Source: Prorocentrum cordatum (lineage: Eukaryota; Sar; Dinophyceae; Prorocentrales; Prorocentraceae). Taken from it: a stretch of 64,000 bases of DNA. Numbering within the stretch: position 1 is the stretch's first letter; every line of letters begins with the position of its first letter. Below the pieces are notes generated by a model. It was not told where the DNA came from, made no database searches, and saw only the letters and a list, made by a program, of their open reading frames with translations. Location of the stretch: NCBI GenBank assembly GCA_963575745.1, contig CAUYUJ010015735.1, positions 1 through 64,000 on the forward strand. Reading direction: 5' to 3'. Positions 29,375-39,835 of this stretch are shown here, in pieces. The translations under genes and the position numbers were made by a program.

Positions 29375-30470
29375 GCATCACCATCAGCAGCAGCATAATT
29401 AGCAGCATCATCCCCACAGCCAGGCTCTCCTGCGAGCCGTCTGGCTGCTTCTGCCTGTGCGCCTTGACATCCAGGCGGATGCCCCCCAGCACCGGGGGGT
29501 CCGCGGACAGCCTGGCGATCGCCTGCGGTCGTCCTCGTCCTCCTCACCCTGCTTCTCCTCCTCCTCCTCCTCCTCCTCCTCCTCCTCCGCCTCAGCATCA
29601 TCATCATCAGCAGAAGCATCATCAGCAACATCATCAACAGCATCATCAACAGAAGCAGCAGCGTCATTACCACGGCCACATACTCATCATCCTCGCCGTC
29701 ATCTCATCATCGCCATAACACCACCACCACCAGCATCAACATCCATACCCCCAATTCCCTCGCCATTATCAGCAGCAGCATCAACAGCATAGTCATGATC
29801 ATCATCAGTGTCGTCATCAACATCATCAAAAACAGCAGATTTGTCGCAGTCGTTAGCAACATCATCGCCATCGGAATCGGTATCACGAAGTGTCACACTC
29901 ATCTCCTTCATCAGAACCAACATCATCATCATCATCATCATCATCAACAACATCATCATCATCATTATCACCGCAATGTCATCATCAACATCACCATCAT
30001 CACCATCGTCGTCATCTTGATCGGCCCTTATCCGCAACCCACTGTGTCCCTCCATTGTCCCCATTCCTCCTCAAGGTGTTCCCCATTTTCCATCCAGTAT
30101 TTCCGTGTTCCTGCTCCTGCTCCTGCTCATCATCAACCTCCTGTTTCGTTTCACGTTCCTCCTCCCCCTCCTCCACATCCCCCTCACCGTCAATGTCATC
30201 GTCGCCATCGCCACCATCAGCAGCAGCAGAATCTCATTCCCCATCCCCCATCCTCCCCAGCGACCCGTATTTCGCATGCCGATGCTCATCCTCCCACTCT
30301 TGACCCCCCACCATCATCGTCATCAACAACATCATCATCAGCATCATCATCAGCAGCAGCAGCAGCATCATCAGCATCATCATCATCGCAACCGTCGTCG
30401 TCAACGTCAATGTCATCATCGTCATCAACATCGTCATCATCAACGTCGTAATCATCACCATAGTAACCAA

Positions 30471-30501
<31 letters not shown>

Positions 30502-30840
30502 ACCATTACCAACATCCCAAGTGTCATCATATCGCCATGCTCGTCGTAGTTGGCAGTCTCGTCATCATGAACCTCTCATCGAAAGTCGCGTCATCGTCGG
30601 CATCATCGGCACCATTAGCATCACCATCACCATCACTAAAAGCATCGCCATCATCGCCATGACCATCATCATCGTCATCAACATCATCAGCATAAGCATA
30701 AGCATCCGCAGCATCATCTTTATCCTCATCCGCATTATCCTCCTCCCCCTCCTCCTCATCATCATCATCTTCAGCAGCAGCAGCAGAATCCTCATCCACA
30801 TCCTCGTCCCCATCCGCATCATCAACTTCATCCTAATCAT
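26738..30840. repeat. About 4.1-kb CAT/CAG/GTC trinucleotide mega-array
   Basis: Triplet array with a higher-order duplication: GTCACCAATGGGCATC occurs at 27451 and 27919 (468 bp apart), and the GACGGCACCATA and GGGCAGTAGTAGC markers repeat at 470-500 bp offsets. Interrupted by an island at about 29400-29535. No credible coding. Confidence 0.95.
29400..29535 (-). other. Non-repeat island inside the mega-array
   Basis: About 135 bases of complex sequence. The minus strand reads AIARLSADPPVLGGIRLDVK continuing AHRQKQPDGSQ, which looks protein-like but is not recognised. It could be an exon remnant or an engulfed fragment. Confidence 0.35.
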
Positions 30841-30939
30841 CATTCACCCCCTCATCCCTCGAGGCCCGGGATTGTGGAGCACCCTGGTGTTCAAGAGAAG
30901 TTGTCGTAGTCTGCTCTCTTCTCTGTATTAGTAGTAACC

Positions 30940-31172
30940 TCCACTCTCTCTCTCTCTCTCTCGCACACTCTCTCTCTCTCTCTCTCCTTCTCTCTCTCTC
31001 TCTCTCTCTCTTTCCATATGCTTATGTATGTTGTTTCTCTCTCTCTCTCTCTCGTTATTTCTCTCTCTCTCTCTCGCTCTCTCTCTCTCTCTATCTCTCT
31101 ATCTCTCTCTCTCTCTCTCGTTCTCTCTCTCTCTCTCTCTTTCTCGTTACCTCTCTCTCTCTCTTTCTCTCC
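30940..31172. repeat. CT dinucleotide array
   Basis: TCTC repeats with occasional G, A and TT interruptions. Confidence 0.95.
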
Positions 31173-31219
31173 TCACCCTCTTCAGCTATGCCATCAGTTC
31201 GTCAGCATCTTCACTCGTT

Positions 31220-32440
31220 AGCACAGCCTGCCATAGTTTGCCAGAGTTGCCTGCTCTGCCCTGGTAAAGCCTGGCACGCCCGGCCAGCACCACAGCCCTA
31301 ATGAAGCCTGGCACGCCCTGGTAAGATTTGCTACGCCTTGCTAAGTTCTGGCGACCCCTTAGCAAGCCCTGAAGCTTGGCTCAGCCGTGCCCAGCCCTGG
31401 TGCGCTCTGCAAAGCTCAGCTGGTCTCTGCGACGCCACGGTAAACCTCGGTCAGCCCTGCTAAACCCTGCTCAGCCCTTCTTAGATTTGCTCAGCCCTGC
31501 TAAGCTCTGCTAAACCTTGCTAGGCCTTGGTAAACCCTGGTAAGCCCACAAGCTTGCCACGCTCTGCTCAGCCCTGGCAAGCTCTGCGAAGCCCTGCTAA
31601 GTCTTGGCAAGCCTTGATAACACCTGCTACTGCCTGGTAAGCCCTGCTGAGCCCTGCTAAGCCTTGACAAGCTTCGCTATACCCTGCTAATCATTACAAA
31701 GCCTTACGGCCTGATGAGCTTTGCTAAGCCCTGCTCAGACCTGGTATGCCTTGCTATTGAGCCTTGGTGCGCACTGCCCAGGTTTCGAAAATGTTACTAA
31801 GCCCGAATGAACCTGCTAAGCCCTGCTGCGCTCTGGCAAACCCTGCAAAGCCCTGCCAAGTCCCGATACGGCCTGCTGAGCCCTGCTAAGCTCTGGTAAG
31901 CTTTGCTACGCCCTGGTAAGCTCTGCGAAATCCTGCTAAGCTCAAAAAGCCTTGCTATTCCCAGCAATTCTTGATCAGCTCTGCTAAGCCCTGCTGAGCC
32001 CTGCCAAGCCCTGCTACGCCTTGCTGAGCGTTACCCAACCGTGCCAAGCGTTGCGAAGCTCTGCTAAGCCTTTCGAAGCCGTCAGCCCTGCTGAGCTTTG
32101 CTGAAATCTGCAAAGCCCTGGCAAGCCTTGCTAAGCCCTGATAAGCCCGGCTACGGCCGTGTCAACCTTGCTAAGCCCGGCTGGGCCTTTCTGAGCCCTG
32201 GTAAAGGTTGCTCAGCCTAGGTAAGCCCTGGCCGACCCTGCTAAGCCACGCTGAGCATTGCTACTCCCTGGCAACCTGTTCTACGCACTGCTGAGCCGTG
32301 CGAAGCCCAGCTAAGCCCCACTCCGCCTTGGTAAGCTCTGCTAAGCCACGGCAAGCTGAGCCCTTGGCAAGCTTTGATAAGCCCTGGTAAGGCCTAGGTA
32401 AGCTTTGCTCAGCCCTGGTGAGCCATGATATGCAGAGGCG
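31220..32440 (+). repeat. 1.2-kb minisatellite, 10-bp unit GCTAAGCCCT
   Basis: More than 100 degenerate copies of a 10-11 bp unit of the form CCTGCTAAGC (CCTGGTAAGC, CTTGCTAAGC, CCTGCTGAGC). TAA and TAG words occur often, so it has no long frames. Confidence 0.88.
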
Positions 32441-32562
32441 AGCCCATGATAAGCTCTGCATCATCGCAGGGAGTCTTTGGTACGGAATCCTTCGTAGGGA
32501 GTGGGAGGACGACGAGGAGGAGGAGGAGGAGGAGGAGGAGGAGGAGGAGGAGGAGGAGGGAC
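32441..32562. repeat. GGA core with conserved AAGCTCTGC-ATCCTT flank, copy 1
   Basis: The flank AAGCTCTGCATCATCGCAGG then GGAATCCTTCGTAGGG precedes GGA units at about 32510-32560. The same flank precedes the GGA core at 34533-34625. Confidence 0.7.
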
Positions 32563-32769
32563 GAGCGCACGGGGGGGATCCTGATCCCTCACCTAGAGCC
32601 CGCGTGGAAGCGGGCGTTGCGGCAGCGGGCCTGCCTCGAGGACCGCCTTCGCGCGCGGCGCTAGGCCGTCGAGCGGAGCCGTCATTTGAATCGGGGAAGA
32701 GGAGGGGCGAGAGCAAGCAGTAGCCGAGGCAGCGTCCAGAGCGGGACGCGCACAAGGGGAGGGCGCACG

Positions 32770-32914
32770 ATGGGAGACATGCACAGATGCAACGAGCGGC
32801 GCAAGCTTTTCCTCGCACACCGACCTGCCCTCACGGACAGAGATGAACCAGTCGAACATGGAATTGATCTTCTCGGCTCCGAGGGTGCCGATCTCGGTGC
32901 AATCCTACATGGCG
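32770..32914 (-). CDS. Possible exon fragment, unknown protein
   Basis: Between stops, the minus strand reads DCTEIGTLGAEKINSMFDWF continuing ISVREGRSVCEEKLAPLVAS, with a protein-like composition unlike the low-complexity neighbours. A TGTAG that could serve as an acceptor lies just upstream (near 32914) and a GTGCA that could serve as a donor follows. No family recognised, and the rest of 32563-33172 shows no clear gene. It could be random open sequence. Confidence 0.25.
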
Positions 32915-33172
32915 GAACACCACCCTGTGCCATCCTGCCATCTTCAGAGGAGTCAGAGCAGGAGGTGCTCGAGTAAATGAGGTCGACGATGAAATGGCAT
33001 TGGGTACGCATGTCACTACGATCGCTTCTGGCGGCTCCCACCGCTTCTAGGCAGCAGCAGACTTGGCCAACCGGAGAGGCCGAATCGCAGCCACCACCAG
33101 AGAACGCAGCTGCCCTGTAAGAATGAGCCCGCCGCGTTCACGGGTAAGGTTGAATGTCTGACACATAACATA

Positions 33173-34319
33173 TTACGTTTCAAAGTGCTCCACCTTCGAC
33201 TGGACCAGTCCTAGACGGGTCGCGAGACATGAAGAAAGAGTGCGTTTTAGACCAGAGCCCACAGAGCGGAGTAGACGAGTGCAAACCAAATAATGAGTGA
33301 TTATGTCGGGACACCCGCAATCAAAACGACATTTAAGTAGCCCTCCAGGGTGAAGAATTCGGGACGACATTAACCAACCATTGTTGCACGTACGAACCGC
33401 CACTAGGGCCCAGCTGAGGGATAAGTTGCAGCAGCTACCGAAGAACATCCCACTGGACACGATCAGGGAAGGGTACGTAATCAATAAGTACGGAAGAAAG
33501 AAAACGTCCTATAGCACATCCTAGCGACCCTTCCTCAACCAATCGGAGAGTGAGAGCGGTAGCAGCAACAAGTTGGGGACGAGAGCGTCGACCTTGACAT
33601 CCTAGCTCTTCTCGGGTGGCTTCTCGCGCGGTCAGGATCCACTCATCGTTGGCATGGTTGAGAACCCCACCGAGGTTGTCAACGAACGCAGGGGCGGCCC
33701 AGAATCTAGGATGAAAGCGAGTACGATCCACAGCACCAAGGGGAACATCATCCAAGAGCCCGTCGTCAACCCCATCTGCCATCGTTGAGCTTGTACACGC
33801 ATCATGTGGAGGTGGGTCGGGATATTTGCGAATGTAGACGAAGCCGAGCGGAGGATAGCAGCAGCAGCAGCGTGTGCAGACCATGCCGGTAGTGCTGGAC
33901 CACACCACATCTTCAGTTCAGTAATCGCTTCGATACTGACCATGCCCCGGGGGCAACGTAAGACTTGTGCCATGACGCCTCGCTCGAAATTCAAGAACGC
34001 GGATGGCGTCGGGACGAAATGGGAAGCATAAGAGAGCACATAATGCACACGAGTACGGTACAGTATCGCATTGACGCTCACCGCAGCACCCAAAAGACTA
34101 AGCATGCGCGCCCGAGATCGCACGTTGGCTGAGGGTTTTCGCCAACATCGCTCAGTGGTCGCACCAGGTCCAAGCTCAAGGCCCAAGTACAACATACATC
34201 CGTCGATCATGAATCCTACCCATTCAGGAACCAGATGGGCCAAAAGGTTTCGAACTTCAGAAATCGTCTCATCCGAAATGGGGCCGAAGAGGGGGACCAC
34301 CGTGCATTTACTGTTTTTG
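33173..34319 (-). pseudogene. Broken LINE fragment: RT thumb to zinc-binding C-terminus
   Basis: Three overlapping frame segments (34319-33800, 33900-33450, 33484-33173) read as one decayed protein. The first has CTVVPLFGPISDETISEVRN, then YLGLELGPGATTERCW and RTRVHYVLSYASHF, a pattern typical after RT motif D/E in dinoflagellate LINEs. The last has NNGWLMSSRILHPGG followed by LKCRFDCGCPDIITHYLVC, a C-x3-C-x-C...H...C cluster like the LINE C-terminal zinc-binding block. Catalytic RT motifs and the endonuclease are missing. The 5' side is cut by the GGA array at 34320. It differs clearly from the 16-22 kb element, so it is another LINE lineage. Confidence 0.65.
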
Positions 34320-34470
34320 CTTTTTGGGTCCTAGGAGGAGGAGGAGGAGGAGGAGGAGGAGGAGGAGGAGGAGGAGGAGGGGGAGGCGTGGGAGGGGGAG
34401 GGGAAGGGGGGGAGGAGGAGGAGGAGGAGGAGGAGGAGGAGGAGGAGGTCGCTCCCCCCCCCCCCCCCAA
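34320..34470. repeat. GGA array ending in a C run
   Basis: GGA from 34333 to 34447 with GGGGA variants, then C14 at about 34455-34469 and A8 shortly after. Confidence 0.92.
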
Positions 34471-34532
34471 GAGAAAAAAAAACTGACACATGTGTTGTTG
34501 TTTTTTGAGGGAGGGGGGGGCTGGGGAAGTCC

Positions 34533-34870
34533 ATCGCAAGCTCTGCACCATAACAGGGAATCCTTGGTAGGGAATCCTTAGTAGGGCGGAGGAGTAGGAA
34601 GAGGAGGAGGAGGAGGAGGAGGGTGACGGAGGAGGAGGGTGTGGGTAGGAGGGTAGGTGGAAGGGAAAGGAGGGAGGAGCAGGAGAGAGGGGTGAGGAGG
34701 TAGGGTCCCCCCAAAACGAACAAATTGGGGGATGATGGCCCCCAAAACCGTCGTGCCTGTTCTGAAGAGGAGGAGTAGAAGGAGGAGGAGGAGGAGGAGG
34801 AAATGAGGAGGGGAGGAGGAGGAGGAGGAGGAGGAGGAGGAGGAGAAGGAGGAGGAGGAGGAGGAGGAGG
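34533..34870. repeat. GGA cores with conserved AAGCTCTGC-ATCCTT flank, copy 2
   Basis: GCAAGCTCTGCACCATAACA followed by GGGAATCCTTGGTAGGG and GAATCCTTAGTAGGG, then GGA units to about 34625. A second GGA block lies at about 34765-34870. Matches the 32441-32562 flank. Confidence 0.7.
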
Positions 34871-35044
34871 AGGGAGAGCAGGACGCCACAGAGCACGCAG
34901 AGCATTCAAAGATGCACGCGAGAACTCAGTGTGAAAGCCTGGCGCGAGCGCCCTCGGCCCCGAAGTAATCCACACGTTCCCGTTATACCTCTCTCCCCTC
35001 TCTGCTTCCCGCCCTCACCCTCCTCCTCCACCTCCTCCTCCTCC
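34871..35044. other. Short unique spacer, no gene seen
   Basis: GC-rich, then CT-rich, leading into the CAT array. Confidence 0.4.
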
Positions 35045-35113
35045 TCTATCATATCATTCATCATCATCATCATCAATCATCCAATCATCGATCATCATCA
35101 TCATCATCTATAT

Positions 35114-35145
<32 letters not shown>

Positions 35146-35146
35146 G

Positions 35147-35217
<71 letters not shown>

Positions 35218-35553
35218 CTTCATCCTCCTCATCATCATCAGCATCAGCATCAGCGTCATCATCGTCAACAGCAGCATCATTATCATCATGAGCATCAGCA
35301 TCAGCATCGTCATCGTCAGCATCAGCATCATCAGCATCATCAGCCTCAGCATCATCAGCATCGTCATGAGCATAATCATCATCAGTATCATCAGCATCGT
35401 CATCGTCAGCATCATCATCACCAGCAGTAACAACGTCAGCATCATCATCAGCATCATCATCCCCATCCTCCTCATCCTCCTCCTCTTCCGCTTCCTCCTC
35501 CTCCTCCTCCTCCTCCTCCTCCTCCTCCTCCTCCTCCTCCTCCTCCTCCTCCT
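35045..35553. repeat. CAT/CAG array running into a CCT array
   Basis: CAT units including a pure run at about 35147-35216, mixed CAG/GTC, then CCT from about 35466 to 35553. Confidence 0.95.
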
Positions 35554-35780
35554 CGCTCGTTCCATGGCCGCCAGCTGGCTGCCCACCCACCCGCCCCGCG
35601 CGCTGGCCTGGTCCCTCGTCGCCTTCGCCCGGAACGTGACCACTGGCGGCGCGGCGCGGCGCCCCAATCTGGCGCTCCGCTCTGCCCCGCTCTGCCCCGC
35701 TCTGCTCCGCTCTGCTCTGCCCACCCTCGGCGCGGGCCGCTCCGCCCCTCGGGGCAGGGCGGAGGGGGGGGGGGGGAAGA
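35554..35780. other. GC-rich spacer between CCT and GGA arrays
   Basis: Contains CTCTGCCCCG-type 10-bp repeats at about 35680-35720. Frames are Arg/Ala/Pro-rich. No gene recognised. Confidence 0.45.
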
Positions 35781-35970
35781 GGGAACGGAGGACGGAGGGC
35801 AGGGGAAGATAGGGATAAGAAGGAGGAGAGGGCGAGGGGGGTGAGGACTGGGAGGAGGAGGAGGAGGAGGAGGAGGAGGAGGAGAAGGAGGAGGAGGAGG
35901 AGGGTGAGGACTGGGAGGAGGCGGAGGAGGAGGAGGAGGACTGGGAGGAGGAATAGGAGGAGGAGACGGA
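35781..35970. repeat. GGA array
   Basis: GGA units with GGGTGAGGACTGGGAGGAGG higher-order copies (three at about 35840, 35900 and 35930). Confidence 0.9.
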
Positions 35971-36376
35971 AAAACGAGATGAGAGTGAGGAGCAGAGAAG
36001 GAGAAGGGGAAGGGAATGGATGAGGGCAAAAGACAGGAAAGAGAACGAGAAGGAGGAGAGCGATACAGAGAGAGACAAGGAGAAGGGGAAGTAGACGGAG
36101 CATCAGCGGTGCGTGCCCCAAGCGGGCGAGGTCGTCGCCACGCAACAAAATACGCTTGAGTGAGCGTGCTTCTATGTCGCAGTGCCGCTCTGCATTGCAA
36201 TCGGTCTTCCCATGCGAGGCTGCCTCCCTCCCCCTTCCCGGAACAGCCCAGAGCCTCCGAAGGCCTCAGAATCCGGAGACGAGGCCCCGCTCCTGGAGGC
36301 CCAACAGGGGCCAAAAGCCCAGACACCCTCCGACGTGTGCTGTTCCAGCCCGCGGTCCCAGAGCTCCCCCATTCCC
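35971..36376. other. Unique sequence, no gene seen
   Basis: Purine-rich to 36100, then GC-rich mixed sequence. Nothing recognised on either strand. Confidence 0.4.
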
Positions 36377-36545
36377 CAGGGAGGAGGAGGGGGAGGAGGA
36401 GGAGGAGGAGGAGGAGGAGGAGGAGGACGAGGAGGAGGAGGAGGAGGCGGAGGAGGAGGCGGAGGAGGAGGAGGAGGCAGGAGGAGGAGGAGGAGGAGGC
36501 GAGAACAGGGAGGAGGCGAGAACAGGGAGGAGGCGGAGTCGGGAG
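36377..36545. repeat. GGA array
   Basis: GGA and GGC/GCGAGAACAGGGA units. The last form three tandem 18-bp copies at about 36498-36540. Confidence 0.92.
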
Positions 36546-36725
36546 GGCGAAAATAGTTTCCCAACGCCACCAAGACCTGGGCAAGAGGCCCCCAGGAAGC
36601 CCGAAGAGCCCCCCAAGAGGCTCCCAAGAGGCCCCCAAGAAGCTCCCAACAGGCCCAAAAATTCTTCCCCAGATGCCCCCGAGAGCCTTCCGAAGAGACC
36701 ACAAGAAGCATCCCTGAGGACTCTG
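36546..36725. repeat. CCCAAGAGGC minisatellite, short copy
   Basis: GGCCCCCAAGAAGCTCCC-type units. It ends AGAAGCATCCCTGAGGACTC, matching the tail of the 52.5-kb copy. ATAGTTTCCCAACGCCACCA (about 36553) recurs as ATAGTATCCCACCGCCACCA at 36824, so a wider 270-bp unit may be duplicated. Confidence 0.6.
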
Positions 36726-37463
36726 GCCCACGTCAGCGTAGTCGTCGTCGCCGCCGCCGCCGCCGTTGTCGTCGTCGTCGTCTCCCTTCAGGGTCGGCGG
36801 CACCGGCCGTAAGGATTTGACAATAGTATCCCACCGCCACCAAGACATAGGCGACAAACAGCCTACAAAGGAGCGCTCTCAAGACGTTCGCGCCCAACCA
36901 CGTACTTGAATACAGCCCCCCAATCCGCAAGGCCAGCCTCGTGTTACGGAAACGCTCGCGCAATGGATGATCTCATGCTCTCGAAGACCACAGCAGAAAG
37001 TCATGTACATGCACATCGGACTTTGTCTCCTGACATGTGGAGGCCAGGAGGCCAGAAATGCGATGTCTTGTTTTTTGTCCGACACAGGGGAACTAGAACT
37101 CCAAGGGTGCGCGAGGGTGCGCGTTTCACCGGCGCTTGCCTTGGGAACATTCGGCGGCGCGTTTGAACTGGGGGGGGCGGCCCCCCCAACACTCGGCCGT
37201 CGAACAGAACCCGGTGGACTCCACGACGCTCGGGCGCGGCACCGCAGAGGGGGTCGGCCCCCCCACACCTGACGGGTTGGACTCTGCTCCTCCTCTGGCA
37301 CACGGGGTCCGAACAGGGATCGGAGGATCGAGCCGCATCCCCACTGCGTCGCCGATGCGTCGCCGATGAATCGGCGCCGTCGGCGCGGAGAAAGCTGGAC
37401 TCCACACCGAGCCGCGTCGCTGAAGTGGTGCGATCCTCCGACGCCATCCATAGTCAACCCGTA
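36726..37463. other. Unique GC-rich sequence, no gene seen
   Basis: GTCGTCGCCGCCGCC triplets at 36739-36785. The rest is non-repetitive, including short inverted words around 37320-37440 (CGGAGGATCG and CGATCCTCCG). No gene recognised. Confidence 0.4.
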
Positions 37464-37548
37464 CCATAAGGATGCACGATGAGGATGCAGGGGCCTTGGA
37501 AGGCCGTTTTGAAGCTCTTCGAACGGGGCGCGGCAAGGCACGGCCTCC
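37464..37548 (+). repeat. Dispersed repeat ATGAGGATGCAGGGGCCTTG, copy 1
   Basis: CGATGAGGATGCAGGGGCCT, TGGAAGGCC, TTCGAACGGGGC recurs at 51026-51112 with the same order and spacing. Confidence 0.65.
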
Positions 37549-37809
37549 AGAGGCCCAAGAGCGCTGAAAAAATGCTGGCCGTCGCGAGCTCTTTGCGTCC
37601 GAGGGCGTCGGCGGGGGCGGCCAGCGGCCGCCCGCCCGCGCGCACCGAGGGCGGCCGAGCGCGGCGTCGGCTCGCGGCACGTCGGGCGCGGCGCCGAGGC
37701 GGCGGCGGTCGGCGCCTGCGCAGCCCATCGACGAGTGCTTCTTCACCTCCGGCGGGCCCGGCGGGCCCGGTGCGGTGCCCTGGGGCCCATCTGCCAGGGG
37801 AGGGCGAGG
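37549..37809. other. GC-rich sequence, no gene seen
   Basis: GGGCGGCC-type short repeats. No protein recognised. Confidence 0.4.
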
Positions 37810-38165
37810 TCGACGACGGCCGACGACGACGACGACCGGCGACGGCCGGCGGCCGACGACCGACGACCGACGACCGACGACCGACGACGACGACGACGTC
37901 GACGACGACGAAGACGGCGGCAGCGGCGACGACGACGAAGACGACGAAGACGGCGACGACGACGACAGACGACGGACGACAGAAAACGCACGACGCCGCT
38001 GACGACAACCGACAGACCGACCGACCGACCGACCGACCGACGGATGGATGGACCGACGACGACCGACGACGCCGACCGACCGACGGACCGACCGACGGAT
38101 GGACCGACGACGACGACGACGACGACGACGAGGACGGGGTCGACGAGGATGCCGAGGACGAGAGG
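37810..38165. repeat. CGA/GACC array
   Basis: GAC triplets with CGGC variants, GACCGACC tetranucleotides and GACGGATGGATGGACC copies at about 38035 and 38088. Confidence 0.93.
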
Positions 38166-38960
38166 TGCAGATGAGCCCAGCGCGAGGCGGTACCCGCGTC
38201 TGCGTGCTGGACCGGTGGTGCCCCTTTGAAGCTGTGCGCCTGCAGCACGTCCGTTTTTTTTCGTGCGAGCTGCAGCGGAGTGTTTCTGCCCGTCAGTATG
38301 CCCGACGACCTCCTGCGCAGGTCGGTTTCCCTTGTCGGCAGTGCTGGCAGGCAGATTACCCTGCAGCGCTTTCCAGGCAACTGAAGGTCAACAGCGGGCA
38401 AATGGATTCGGGCATGGTCATACCTGGATTCTCCAGGACCAGGGCCACCCTTTCTCCTCCAAGAAGCGCCGCAAGGCCACCACGAGGTCACCGAGCATAC
38501 CTCGTCACATGTGCAGCCATCGATGGGTCAGAGTGAAGTAATTCGCAGTGCCACTGTGAGCAGGAGGCGTTTGGACGTCGCCAGCGCTACCATCACAAGT
38601 CATGGATCTCGTCCAAGCGGCTCCAGAAGCAGGACTTCATGTTCCTCTCTGATCGCATGGCTACCAAACGAATTGCTTGCGCAAGTCTTATACGTTGCCA
38701 TGTATGTTGTGTGCGCCTCGCGAGAGTCACTACTGGGACATCTCGATTATATGTTTCACGTGCGTCGTATACAAAAAACGCCTCCACTTCGGTAACCTAA
38801 CAACTCCATCTTGCGATACCGAAATCGTCCCAGCCAAATTCTGGTACGAAGTGGACCACCTATGTTGTTGCTGCCACTGAGAGCTTCCAACTGTCGTTCC
38901 AAGGGGGGGGAAGGCCTGGCGCCGACCCAAGAAATCTGCGCTGCCCTCCGAAGACGAGAA
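38166..38960. other. Unique sequence of lower GC, no assigned gene
   Basis: About 800 bases without repeats, one of the more ordinary-looking stretches. Frames on both strands are broken; none shows a known domain. It could hold intron and small exons. Confidence 0.4.
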
Positions 38961-38979
38961 ACCCAACCCTGAGAGACCA

Positions 38980-39060
38980 GGACGCCCAGAAACCCAAGGC
39001 ACCCTGGAGGCAAGCAGGGTGCTTCTCGGCATGGGTCGCCACAGTGTGTCTATGTTCCCG
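38980..39060 (+). repeat. Dispersed repeat with CACCCTGGAGGCAAGCAGGG
   Basis: CCCAGAAACCCAAGGCACCC, TGGAGGCAAGCAGGGTG, then GCATGGGTCGCCACAGTGTG matches 22950-23015. The core can form an 8-bp stem. Confidence 0.65.
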
Positions 39061-39239
39061 CATCTTCGGCACAAAGGACAGCAGGTCGGAAACAGGAGCA
39101 GCCGCCTGTAGAATTCGGCGCCCTGGCTTCTCTGGGGGGGGATCGCTCTGACCAGCTTTGCTGCGGTGGCGCGGAGGCCTCCCGCAGGCCCAGACAAGGC
39201 GGAAGGCGTCCAACTGCTGTCGTCGCCAGCAGCGGCAGT

Positions 39240-39430
39240 CGGAGGACGGGGGGGCGGGAAGAGGAGGAGAAGCAGGAGGAGGAGAAGGAGGAGGAAGAGA
39301 TGGAAGAGGAGGAGGAGGAGGAGGAGGAGGAGGGGAAGGAGGACAGGAGGAGGAGGAGGAAAGGAGGAGGAGGAAAGGAGGAGGAGGAGGAGGAGGAGAA
39401 GGAAGGACAGGAGGAAGAGGAGGAGGCCCA
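39240..39430. repeat. GGA/GAA purine array
   Basis: GGA units with AGGAAGG variants. Confidence 0.9.
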
Positions 39431-39704
39431 GAAGAGTGTCTCGGTCTCCTTCATGCTCACCCTTGCCTGCAAAACGCATTAGCAAAACGCAGAGCCGGCG
39501 CGCCGCGCCTGCACGTGGCGGCCCTCCACGAAGATCGCCTCTTTCTGGGCGGCGGCGCCCCTCTCGTAGCGGGGCCAGCAGCCGAAGCAGAGGTTGTCCT
39601 CTGGGACGCCTCCTCCCCCAGAGGGGGGAGACCTCACCGAGGAGAGGGGCAGCATCAGCAGGAAGAGGGAGGAGAACGAGGAGACTCTGCCCAACCCCCA
39701 TCCC
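39431..39704. other. Spacer between GGA and CCT arrays
   Basis: The minus strand contains DNLCFGCWPRYERGAAAQKE continuing AIFVEGRHVQARRAGSAFC, protein-like but unrecognised. It could be an exon remnant. Confidence 0.35.
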
Positions 39705-39832
39705 TCTCCTCCTCCTCCTCCTCCTCCTCCTCCTGCTCCTTCTTTCCTCCTCCTCCTCCTCCTTCCTCCTCCTCCTCCTCCTCCTCCTCCTCCTCCTCCT
39801 CCTCCTCCTCCTCCTCCTCCTCCTCCTCCTTC
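39705..39832. repeat. CCT array
   Basis: CCT units from about 39707 to 39830. Confidence 0.95.
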
Positions 39833-39835
39833 TCA

